Assembly: GCA_025463305.1 (NCBI GenBank)
Contig: JAOBWK010000096.1
Coordinates: forward strand, 1-35,946
Direction of reading: 5' to 3'
DNA length: 35,946 bases
Source: Ilumatobacteraceae bacterium
GTDB lineage: Bacteria; Actinomycetota; Acidimicrobiia; Acidimicrobiales; Ilumatobacteraceae
Position 1 is the first letter of the stretch. Every line of letters starts with the position of its first letter. The notes beneath the pieces were generated by a model that was not told the DNA's origin, ran no database searches, and worked only from the letters and a program-made list of their open reading frames with translations. A program made the translations under genes and the position numbers. Positions 25,079 through 32,468 of this stretch are shown piece after piece.

Positions 25079-26266
25079 ATGCTCCTGCGGTCGGCCACGC
25101 TCGCCGACGGACGGGTCCTCGACGTCCGCATCGTCGACGGGACCATCGTCGAGCTCGGCGAACACCTCGTCGCCGATGAGGGCGACGAGACGCTCGACCT
25201 CGCCGGCCAGCTGCTGGTCAGCGCGTTCGCCGAGCCGCACGCCCATCTCGACAAGGCGTTCCTGTCCGAGCGGATCCCCAACCCGACGGGCGACCTGATG
25301 GGCGCGATCATGGCGATGCACGGCAACCGCCACCTGATCACCCACGACGACACGGTCGAGCGCGCCGAGCGCGCGGTGCGGCTGATGGTGGGCAACGGGG
25401 CGACGCTGATCCGCACCCACGCCGACGTCACGCTGGAGAACCGGCTGATGTCGGTCGAGGCGCTGGCCGAGGTGCGCAGCCGCACCGACGACATCTGCGA
25501 CCTGCAGATCGTGGCGCTCGTCAGTTGGCCCGTGACGGGCGCAGCCGGTGCGAACACACGCGCCCTGCTGCGCGACGCGCTCGACGCAGGTGCCGACGTG
25601 GTCGGCGGCTGCCCGCACCTCGAGGACGAGCCCGAGGATGCGAACGACATCCTGCTCGGCATCGCCGCCGAGCACGGGCGCGACGTGGACCTGCACACCG
25701 ACGAGACGCTCGATCCCTCGAAGCTCGCGCTCGAGGACCTCGCTCGCCGGGTGATCGCCAGCGGGTTCCCGCACCGAGTCACGGCCAGCCACTGCGTGAG
25801 CCTGGCGATGCAGACCGACGCCCGCCAGCAGGAGATCGCCGAGCTCGCCGCCGCCGCCGGCATCAGCGTCGTCGCGCTCCCCCACACCAACCTGTTCCTG
25901 CAGGGTCGCGACCAGCAGCAGGCGATGCCCCGGGCGCTCACCGCCGTGCGCGCCCTGCGCACCGCCGGCGTCAACCTCTGCGCCGGTGCCGACAACCTGC
26001 AGGACCCGTTCAACCCGATGGGTCGCGGCGATCCGCTGGAGACCGGAGCGCTGATGGTGATGGCCGCGCACCTCCTCCCCGACGACGCGATGCACGCCAT
26101 CAGTGGCGCGTCGCGCACAGCGATCACTGGCGCGGCCGGTGCGATCGCGGTCGGAGCCCCCGCCGAACTGGTCGCGCTCCCCGCGGCGAGCATGCGCGAC
26201 GCGCTGGCCTTCGGCCCAGCCGGGCGAACCGTCATCCACCACGGTCGCGTGGTCCACCAACCCTGA
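25079..26266 (+). CDS. Cytosine deaminase-like amidohydrolase
   Basis: 395-aa metal-dependent hydrolase most like CodA and related deaminases. Metal ligands: EPHAHLDKAF (His54, His56), DLHTDE and TASHC with further His residues, and GADNLQDPFNPMGRGDPLE, whose Asp matches the catalytic Asp of CodA (GHDDVFDP). LITHDDTVERAERA and DVVGGCPHLED also follow the CodA pattern. The His before that Asp in CodA is Ala here, so cytosine itself may not be the substrate. ATG at 25079, 11 nt after the LLM gene. No terminator after the stop; a 110-bp gap with a possible operator precedes the next gene. Confidence 0.87.
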   Translation: MLLRSATLADGRVLDVRIVDGTIVELGEHLVADEGDETLDLAGQLLVSAFAEPHAHLDKAFLSERIPNPTGDLMGAIMAMHGNRHLITHDDTVERAERAVRLMVGNGATLIRTHADVTLENRLMSVEALAEVRSRTDDICDLQIVALVSWPVTGAAGANTRALLRDALDAGADVVGGCPHLEDEPEDANDILLGIAAEHGRDVDLHTDETLDPSKLALEDLARRVIASGFPHRVTASHCVSLAMQTDARQQEIAELAAAAGISVVALPHTNLFLQGRDQQQAMPRALTAVRALRTAGVNLCAGADNLQDPFNPMGRGDPLETGALMVMAAHLLPDDAMHAISGASRTAITGAAGAIAVGAPAELVALPAASMRDALAFGPAGRTVIHHGRVVHQP

Positions 26267-26315
26267 GCGTTCACGGCCAGAACTCACGCTACGTGGTCGG
26301 TTGTCACATCACGAA

Positions 26316-26335
26316 ACGAACTGTTCACGATTCGT
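26316..26335. promoter_or_regulatory. Possible operator, ACGAA-N10-TTCGT inverted repeat
   Basis: In the gap before the SDR gene, ACGAA (26316-26320) and TTCGT (26331-26335) form an inverted repeat with a 10-nt spacer, next to a TCACGA direct repeat. Its position about 27 nt upstream of the TAGTAT box suits a regulator of the SDR/ABC genes. Short arms mean it could be chance. Confidence 0.3.
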
Positions 26336-26361
26336 AGGAGAGCCCGCTGAGCCGCCTCGCC

Positions 26362-26367
26362 TAGTAT
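26362..26367 (+). promoter_or_regulatory. Putative -10 box TAGTAT for the SDR-ABC operon
   Basis: TAGTAT ends 9 nt before the ATG at 26377. The G-rich GGGGGA between them could serve as a ribosome site if transcription starts a little upstream. Confidence 0.4.
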
Positions 26368-26376
26368 CTGGGGGAC

Positions 26377-27171
26377 ATGGGGAGCGTCACGAGCACACCG
26401 CCAGGGACCGGCCGACGGCTGGACCGGCGTCGCGCGATCATCACCGGTGCCGCACGCGGGATCGGGGCGGAGATCGCCCGGACGTATGCGGCCGAGGGCG
26501 CCGAGCTGGTGCTGATCGACATCGCCGCCGACGAGGTCCACGAGCTCGCCAAGACCCTCGAGTGCGAGTCCGCCGTGGTCGATCTCGCCGACGCCGCAGC
26601 GACCGCCCGGGTGATGACGGAGGCCATCGAGCTGCTCGGTGGCGTCGACCTCCTCGTCAACAACGCCGGGATCTTGAAGATGGCGCCGATCCTCGACATG
26701 ACCATCGAGAACTGGGACCTCACCTTCGACATCAACGTGCGCGCGATGTTCGTCACCACCCAGGTCGCGGGTCGCGCGATGCGCGCCCAGGTCGAGGCCG
26801 GTCACACGATCGGCGGCTCCGGCGGCCGCATCATCAACATGGCGAGCATGGGCGGCAAGCTCGGCTCGCCCAACCAGGCCCACTACGCCGCATCCAAGTC
26901 CGCCGTCATCGCCTTCACCCGCGTGTCGGCGATGGAGCTCGGCTGCCACGGCATCAACGTCAACTGCATCTGCCCCGGCTACGTCCTCACCGAGATGGGC
27001 GCTGCGACGCGCACGCCCGAGATGGTGGCGGCCTGGTCGGCGAAGTCGCCGCTCGGCCGTCTCGCGGAGACCAGCGATGTGGCCAACATGGCACTCTTCC
27101 TGGCCTCCGACGACGCCTCGTACTGCACCGGTCAGGCGATGAACGTCTCCGGCGGCATGGTGATGCACTGA
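26377..27171 (+). CDS. Short-chain dehydrogenase/reductase (SDR)
   Basis: 264-aa classical SDR. The cofactor site TGAARGIG (23-30) is followed by an Asp at the end of strand 2 (LVLIDIA), favouring NAD(H). NNAG lies at 95-98, the catalytic Ser at about 157 (NMASMGG), and Tyr170 and Lys174 in YAASK. PGYVLTEMG follows. C-terminal GQAMNVSGGMVMH is typical. Placed between the LLM/amidohydrolase pair and the ABC importer, it probably acts in the same pathway on an alcohol or ketone intermediate. Confidence 0.92.
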   Translation: MGSVTSTPPGTGRRLDRRRAIITGAARGIGAEIARTYAAEGAELVLIDIAADEVHELAKTLECESAVVDLADAAATARVMTEAIELLGGVDLLVNNAGILKMAPILDMTIENWDLTFDINVRAMFVTTQVAGRAMRAQVEAGHTIGGSGGRIINMASMGGKLGSPNQAHYAASKSAVIAFTRVSAMELGCHGINVNCICPGYVLTEMGAATRTPEMVAAWSAKSPLGRLAETSDVANMALFLASDDASYCTGQAMNVSGGMVMH

Positions 27172-27191
27172 GCGAGCGCTCGGGGAGCACG

Positions 27192-28004
27192 ATGACAGAC
27201 ACCCAACGACCAGCAGCGGCCACACCGGAGCCCGCCACCACGGAGCGTGCTTCCAGCGCGGCCCGGAGCGGCACCCCTGCATTGCGCTTCTCCGGCGTCT
27301 CGATGACCTTCCCGGACGGCACCCACGCCCTGGATTCCACCTCGTTCGACGTCTACCCCGGTGAGTTCGTCACCGTGGTCGGCCCGTCCGGCTGCGGCAA
27401 GAGCACCCTGCTGCGCATTGCGTCGGGCCTGAACCCCGCCACCACCGGCACGGTCTCGGTCGACCGCTCCAGCCTGGGCTACGTGTTCCAGGACGCAACG
27501 CTCCTGCAGTGGCGCAACGTGCAGCGCAACGTCGAGCTGATGGCCGAGCTCGAGGGCGTGCCGAAGGCCGAGCGCCGGACGCGCGCCAAGCAGGCCATCG
27601 ACCTGGTCGGCCTCACCGGGTTCGAGACGAAGTACCCGAAGCAGCTCTCCGGCGGCATGAAGATGCGCGCCTCGCTCGCCCGTTCGCTGGTGCTCGACCC
27701 GAGCGTGTTCCTGTTCGACGAGCCGTTCGGCGCGGTCGACGAGATCACACGCGAGCGGCTCAACGACGAGGTCATCAGCCTGTTCCAGCGCAACGGCTTC
27801 GCCGGGCTGTTCATCACCCACTCGATCAGCGAGGCGGTGTTCCTCTCGACCCGCGTCCTGGTGATGAGCGCGCGCCCGGGTCACATCGTCGCCGACTTCC
27901 CCGTCCCGTTCGCGTATCCGCGCTCGCCCGAGCTGCGCTTCGATCCGGCGTTCGCCGAGCTCAGCGGACGGATCTCCCACGAGCTCCGAGGAGCCCACGC
28001 ATGA
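27192..28004 (+). CDS. NitT/TauT-type ABC transporter ATP-binding protein
   Basis: 270 aa. Walker A GPSGCGKS (64-71), Q-loop Gln100, signature LSGGM (152-156), Walker B VFLFDE (172-177) and switch His210 (FITHSISEA) are all present. ITHSISEAVFLS and the short, TOBE-less C-terminus place it with SsuB/TauB/ThiZ-type ATPases. A 30-residue Ala/Pro/Thr-rich N-terminal extension precedes the domain. GGGGAG is 4 nt upstream of the ATG. Its stop overlaps the permease start (ATGA). It energises uptake of the substrate bound by the lipoprotein at 28993. Confidence 0.92.
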   Translation: MTDTQRPAAATPEPATTERASSAARSGTPALRFSGVSMTFPDGTHALDSTSFDVYPGEFVTVVGPSGCGKSTLLRIASGLNPATTGTVSVDRSSLGYVFQDATLLQWRNVQRNVELMAELEGVPKAERRTRAKQAIDLVGLTGFETKYPKQLSGGMKMRASLARSLVLDPSVFLFDEPFGAVDEITRERLNDEVISLFQRNGFAGLFITHSISEAVFLSTRVLVMSARPGHIVADFPVPFAYPRSPELRFDPAFAELSGRISHELRGAHA

Positions 28005-28903
28005 GCATGACGTCCGCAGGCAGCGCCGGCGGCGGATTCGGCATGAGCCCGCCGGCGACGGCCCTCGAGCTCGTCGGTCCGGCGGAGAAGACCCGCCGCC
28101 GAAAGTTCGAGATCAGCCGGTTCATCGGTCCGCCGATCGTGCTCGTGGTGTTCCTCGCTGTCTGGCAGTACATGCACGCCAAGGGCATGCGGAGGTTCTT
28201 CGACAAGCCCGGCTTCCTGCTGCCGTCGCCGTTCACGGTGATCGACGACTCGTTCGTGCACAGCCTCGCCCGCGACAAGCTCCTCAACGGCGTGAAGTGG
28301 ACCGCCGTCGTGTCGTTGATCGGCCTCGGCCTCACCATCATCGTCGGCATGCTGCTGGCGGTCATCATGGCCCAGGCGAAGTGGGCGGAGCGCTCGTTCT
28401 ACCCGTACCTCGTCGCGCTGCAAGCCATCCCGATCCTCGCCATCGTCCCGATCATCCTGTCGGTGTTCGGCACGGGCATGCTGCCCCGCCTCTTCGTCTG
28501 CGGGATGATCGCCTTCTTCCCCATCGTCACCAACACCCTCTTCGGCCTGCAGTCCGCCGACACCGGCCAGCACGACCTGTTCACGCTGCGCGGCGCCAAC
28601 CGCTGGACCCGCCTGTGGAAGCTGCAGGTGCCGGCCGCGATGCCGGCGATCTTCACCGGGTTCCGCATCTCCGCCGGCCTCTCGGTCATCGGCGCCATCG
28701 TCGGCGAGCAGTTCTTCCGTGGCGGCGACAAGCCCGGCATCGGCATCGTGATGGAGAGCTACCGCCAGAAGGCCATCTACCCACAGGTGTACGGCGGGCT
28801 GATCCTCGGCAGCGCGCTCGGCATCGCCTTCTTCCTCGTGTTCGGCTGGCTCGGCCGCAAGGCCGTCGGCCACTGGTACGAGGCGAGCGGCAACCGCTCC
28901 TGA
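28001..28903 (+). CDS. NitT/TauT-type ABC transporter permease
   Basis: 300-aa membrane protein of the SsuC/TauC permease family, with about six helices after a cytoplasmic N-terminus of some 40 residues. The family features include LLPSPFTVIDDS, the helix-flanking PILAIVPIILSVFGTGMLPRL and the EAA-like loop GQHDLFTLRGANRWTRLWKLQVPAAMPAIF that docks on the ATPase. The ATG at 28001 overlaps the ATPase stop by 4 nt; a second ATG at 28007 is also possible. It probably forms a homodimer with the ATPase pair. Confidence 0.9.
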   Translation: MSMTSAGSAGGGFGMSPPATALELVGPAEKTRRRKFEISRFIGPPIVLVVFLAVWQYMHAKGMRRFFDKPGFLLPSPFTVIDDSFVHSLARDKLLNGVKWTAVVSLIGLGLTIIVGMLLAVIMAQAKWAERSFYPYLVALQAIPILAIVPIILSVFGTGMLPRLFVCGMIAFFPIVTNTLFGLQSADTGQHDLFTLRGANRWTRLWKLQVPAAMPAIFTGFRISAGLSVIGAIVGEQFFRGGDKPGIGIVMESYRQKAIYPQVYGGLILGSALGIAFFLVFGWLGRKAVGHWYEASGNRS

Positions 28904-28992
28904 TCAGCCCGACCACAGAGATCCATCCACCCGAGGCCCGGGCAAACGGGCTTCCCGATTCAGCGTGAACCACCAACAAGGGAGAGACATCA

Positions 28993-30336
28993 ATGCAACA
29001 CAGACGACGTAAGGTGCTGGCCTCCAGCGCACTCGTTGCCGGACTTCTGCTGGCCGCTTGCGGCAGCGACAAGAAGACGGCCACCACCACCGCCCCTACG
29101 ACGGCAGCCACCACCGCCGCATCGACGGCGGAGACCACCGCTGCGAGCACGGCAGCGACCACCGCTGGCTCCACCGCCGAGACCACGGCCGGCTCGACCG
29201 CGACGTCGGACACGACGGCTTCATCGACGGCCGAGACCACGGCCGGCTCCACGGCCACGTCGGACACGACGGCCACGAGCGGCGCGACCGGGTCGGGCCC
29301 CCTGTCGAGCATCTGCCCCGCCGACATCAAGATCCAGACCGACTGGAACCCCGAGGCCGAGCACGGCTTCCTGTACGAGATGGTCGGCGGCGACTACACC
29401 ATCGACAAGGACAAGTTCACCGTCACCGGCGAGCTGACGTCGAAGGGTGTCGACCAGGGCGTCAAGATCTCGGTCCTCTCGGGCGGCCCAGCGATCGGCT
29501 TCGCTTCGGTGACGTCGCAGCTGTACGCCGACGACAGCATCATGCTCGGCTACGTCTACACCGACGAGGCGATCCAGAACTCGGAGAAGTTCCCGACGGT
29601 CGCCGTCGAGTCCGGCTTCGACAAGAACCCGCAGATGATCATGTGGGATCCCGCCACGTACCCCAACGTGAAGACCATTGCCGACCTCGGCACCGCCGGT
29701 GTCAAGATCCGCTACTTCGGTGGCGCGGCCTACATGGACTACTTCACGTCCACCGGCGTGCTCAAGGCTGCACAGGTCGACGGTTCGTACGACGGCACAC
29801 CGGCGCTGTTCCTCGCCGACGAGGGCAAGTCGGCCCAGCAGGGCTTCGGCTCGGCTGAGCCGTACCTGTACCAGAACGAGATCGACGGCTGGAAGAAGCC
29901 GGTCGCGTACCAGTACATCAACGACGCCGGCTGGGACAACTATGCCGAGTCGATCGCGACCAAGCCGGCGAACATCACCAAGTACGCCGACTGCCTCAAG
30001 GCGCTCGTGCCGATCATCCAGCAGTCGACGGTCGACTACCTGGCCGATCCGACGGCAGCGAACAAGGTCATCCTCGACGCCGTGGCGAAGTTCGACAACG
30101 GCTGGGTGTACACCCAGGGCACCGCTGACTACGCCGTCAAGACGATGAAGGACGACAAGTTGATCGCCAACGGCCCCGACGGCGTCATCGGCAAGTTCGA
30201 CACCACCCGCGTCGCCGACCTGATCACCAAGGCCACCCCGGTCTACACGGCTCAGGACAGCCCGCCGAAGGCCGGTCTCACGCCCGCCGACATCGTGACG
30301 AACGAGTTCCTCGATCCGTCGATCGGTCTCAAGTGA
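28993..30336 (+). CDS. ABC transporter substrate-binding lipoprotein
   Basis: 447 aa. Lipoprotein signal peptide with LAAC and Cys23, then a long Thr/Ala/Ser linker (about 24-104) and a SsuA/ThiY-type binding domain (from about 105: DIKIQTDWNPEAEHGFLYEM...). Segments such as VLSGGPAIGFASVTSQLYADDSIMLGYVYTDEA and TIADLGTAGVKIRYFGGAAYMDYF follow the NMT1/THI5-like pattern of binding proteins for sulfonates, nitrate, pyrimidines or riboflavin precursors. The ligand is not readable. SD GGGAGA 8 nt upstream of the ATG. Last gene of the importer set, followed by a strong terminator. Confidence 0.88.
   Translation: MQHRRRKVLASSALVAGLLLAACGSDKKTATTTAPTTAATTAASTAETTAASTAATTAGSTAETTAGSTATSDTTASSTAETTAGSTATSDTTATSGATGSGPLSSICPADIKIQTDWNPEAEHGFLYEMVGGDYTIDKDKFTVTGELTSKGVDQGVKISVLSGGPAIGFASVTSQLYADDSIMLGYVYTDEAIQNSEKFPTVAVESGFDKNPQMIMWDPATYPNVKTIADLGTAGVKIRYFGGAAYMDYFTSTGVLKAAQVDGSYDGTPALFLADEGKSAQQGFGSAEPYLYQNEIDGWKKPVAYQYINDAGWDNYAESIATKPANITKYADCLKALVPIIQQSTVDYLADPTAANKVILDAVAKFDNGWVYTQGTADYAVKTMKDDKLIANGPDGVIGKFDTTRVADLITKATPVYTAQDSPPKAGLTPADIVTNEFLDPSIGLK
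29176..29273 (+). repeat. 54-bp imperfect tandem duplication in the lipoprotein linker
   Basis: A 44-bp stretch at 29176-29219 (starting GCCGAGACCACGGCCGGCTC) recurs at 29230-29273 with a period of 54 bp. It encodes two near-copies of an 18-residue Thr/Ala/Ser unit containing STAETTAGSTATSDTTA, within the flexible linker of the binding lipoprotein. Confidence 0.8.
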
Positions 30337-30379
30337 CCTGATCGCCTGCCTCCGGGCATGCACATGAGCACCCAGTGAG

Positions 30380-30415
30380 CGAGGGCGTCGGCTTCGGCCG
30401 GCGCCCTCGTCTTTT
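30380..30415 (+). terminator. Strong intrinsic terminator after the ABC operon
   Basis: A 13-bp stem (CGAGGGCGTCGGC at 30380-30392, GCCGGCGCCCTCG at 30397-30409, with one G-U pair) closes a TTCG loop and is followed by TCTTTTT. It separates the importer operon from the kinase island. Confidence 0.93.
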
Positions 30416-30450
30416 TCCCGGCAAGACCGAGAACGGGGGGCGCCACCCGC

Positions 30451-30456
30451 CAAGAT
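30451..30456 (+). promoter_or_regulatory. Putative -10 box CAAGAT for the first kinase gene
   Basis: CAAGAT keeps the A and T of the ANNNT core and lies 6 nt before the GTG at 30463, the spacing seen at other leaderless starts here. It favours 30463 over the upstream GTG at 30457. Confidence 0.35.
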
Positions 30457-30462
30457 GTGCGG

Positions 30463-32367
30463 GTGGCCAACCCGCATCGCATCGGCAAGTACCTCGCGGA
30501 GAAGGCGCTGGGCGCCGGCAGCTTCGCGACGGTCTGGCTGGCCTTCGACGAGCTGCTCGAGGTGCAGGTCGCGATCAAGGTGCTCGCCGACAACTGGGCA
30601 CGCAACGTCGACATCCGCCGACGCTTCATCGAAGAGGCCCGGCTGCTGCGCCGGATCGACCACGACCGCGTGGTGCGCGTGTTCGACGTCGACGAGCTGC
30701 CCGATGGCCGTCCGTACTTCGTCATGGCGGTCGCCGACCGCGGCACCCTGCACGAGAAGATCGAGGAGCTGCCCGCCGGCCAGCCGATGGACACCCAGGC
30801 GGCGCTGCGGCTGGCGCTCGAGATCTGCGAGGCACTGTCCATCGTCCACGACTTCGGCGTCGTGCACCGCGACATCAAGCCGAGCAACATCCTGTTCCGC
30901 TCGATCCGCAACCACGAGCGCATCGCCGCGCAACGGGCCGGGCGCATCGTCGGCGACGACGCGGTGATGATCGGCGACTTCGGGCTCGCCAAGGACCTCG
31001 CCGTCGCCAGCGGCTTCACACTCGCCGCCGGGACCCCCGCGTACATGGCGCCCGAGCAGGCCCACGCGACCTCGGTCATCGATCGGCGGGTCGACGTCTT
31101 CGCCACGACCGCCGTGATCTACGAGCTGCTGGCCGGGCATCCGGCGTTCGCGTCGGAGACGCTGTCGGGCGTTCGCCGCAGCCGAGCCGAATCGCTCGCC
31201 CAGCCCCTGTACGAGGTGCGCCCGGATCTGCCCCGCGGGTTGAGCGACGTGCTCGCGAAGGGGATGGCGCGCCTACCGGACGATCGATGGGACTCGTGCT
31301 TCGCGCTCGCCGACGCGCTCACGCCGTACCTCACCGTGCCGTCCGCCGTCGCTGCACCGCCTCCGGTCGCGGCCGCCCCGATGACCATGGTCGCGCCCAC
31401 CCCCGGCACGATGCTGCCGCCGCCGCGCACCGAGTCCGCACCGGTGGACCTGCCGCTCACGGGCGCAGCTGGACGGGTCAACGATCTGGTGACGGGCTCG
31501 AAGCTGCTCGTCAACGACGAGCCCGTCGCGGTCGAGGTCATGGCGCGGCTGGTCCGGCCGTTCACCACCACGGTCATCGGCCCGCCGACGCCCGAGACCC
31601 TGCTCCTCGTCGCGGGGCTGCGCACCCGGCCCGACATGACCGCCGATCACACCACCGACGTCAAGTCGGCCCGGGTGGGGTCGAGCGATCTCGTGGTGCT
31701 CGTGCTCAGTGCCGCCGACCCGGATCCGCTCACCAGCGTCACCGAGCTGCTCGCCAACCTGAAGGCCGCGGCGTGCGGGCCGTACGCGGTCGAGGGCCTC
31801 GTCGTCGCCGTCCCCGGCCACGACCCACAGCGCGTCCTCGACATGGTCAAGAACAGCACGCCGGGCATCACCCTGTTCCCCGATCTCGCTGCGGCGGAGC
31901 CCGCGAAGATCACCGCGCTGCAGTCGTTCGCGGCGAACCTCGCCGAGGTGCGCGGCGTCGCGTTCCGGGCCACCTCCGGCCTCCGCCTCGTGCAGCTGGC
32001 GATGAAGGCGGCGCCGAGCAGCCCCGGTCGCTCGGAGCTGCTCGACCGGATCGAGTCCCTGCAGCAGGAGCTCCCGCTGTTGATCGAGCTGGAGCTGCTC
32101 CGCGAGATCGTGTCCGGGCGCGCGGCGCTGCCGCGCTGGCTGCGCAGCGAGCTGTCGCGACTGCTGATCCATCCCGAGCCCACCCGACGGCTCGGCCTCT
32201 CCCCCACCGCCGACGCCGTGGAGCTGAAGGCCGCGGTGCAGTCCACCATCACCGAATGGCTGGTCCTGGAGAACACCGGCCGCATCCCGTTCAGCGCCCG
32301 CAAGGCGATGCTGGTGGCCCAACAGGCCCTGGCCAGGCTGCACAACGAGCTCGCGTACTACGGCTGA
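30463..32367 (+). CDS. Soluble Ser/Thr protein kinase with a long unassigned C-terminal region
   Basis: 634 aa. The kinase domain (about 8-290) has G-loop GAGSFATV (18-25), Lys39, HRDIKPSN (135-142), DFG (172-174) and APE (196-198), so it should be active. Between catalytic Asn142 and the DFG there are 30 residues instead of the usual ~14. A Pro/Ala-rich linker (about 291-335) has no transmembrane helix, unlike PknB-type kinases. The C-terminal region (about 336-634) is helical with blocks (SSDLVVLVLSAADP, VEGLVVAVPGHD) reminiscent of a dynamin-type GTPase core that lost its P-loop and NKxD motifs; this is a weak inference. Start 30463 (GTG) preferred; 30457 possible. First gene of the island, followed by a 101-bp regulatory gap. 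Confidence 0.85.
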   Translation: MANPHRIGKYLAEKALGAGSFATVWLAFDELLEVQVAIKVLADNWARNVDIRRRFIEEARLLRRIDHDRVVRVFDVDELPDGRPYFVMAVADRGTLHEKIEELPAGQPMDTQAALRLALEICEALSIVHDFGVVHRDIKPSNILFRSIRNHERIAAQRAGRIVGDDAVMIGDFGLAKDLAVASGFTLAAGTPAYMAPEQAHATSVIDRRVDVFATTAVIYELLAGHPAFASETLSGVRRSRAESLAQPLYEVRPDLPRGLSDVLAKGMARLPDDRWDSCFALADALTPYLTVPSAVAAPPPVAAAPMTMVAPTPGTMLPPPRTESAPVDLPLTGAAGRVNDLVTGSKLLVNDEPVAVEVMARLVRPFTTTVIGPPTPETLLLVAGLRTRPDMTADHTTDVKSARVGSSDLVVLVLSAADPDPLTSVTELLANLKAAACGPYAVEGLVVAVPGHDPQRVLDMVKNSTPGITLFPDLAAAEPAKITALQSFAANLAEVRGVAFRATSGLRLVQLAMKAAPSSPGRSELLDRIESLQQELPLLIELELLREIVSGRAALPRWLRSELSRLLIHPEPTRRLGLSPTADAVELKAAVQSTITEWLVLENTGRIPFSARKAMLVAQQALARLHNELAYYG

Positions 32368-32390
32368 TCCCTGCGCGCCGTGCGTAACGG

Positions 32391-32414
32391 TTTTGGACGT
32401 TCGTCCGACCAAAA
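32391..32414. promoter_or_regulatory. Palindromic element upstream of the flavoprotein-like gene
   Basis: TTTTGG (32391-32396) and CCAAAA (32409-32414) form an outer inverted repeat with a 12-nt spacer. Inside it GGACG (32395-32399) pairs with CGTCC (32402-32406). It precedes an AT-rich ATATGCC and lies about 55 nt before the GTG at 32469, so an operator or promoter element is likely. No T tract follows on the plus strand, so it is a weak terminator candidate for the kinase gene. Confidence 0.45.
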
Positions 32415-32468
32415 TATGCCACAGTGGTGGCGCCCGTACGTCAGGACCGAACCTCAGAAGGGACCTCT

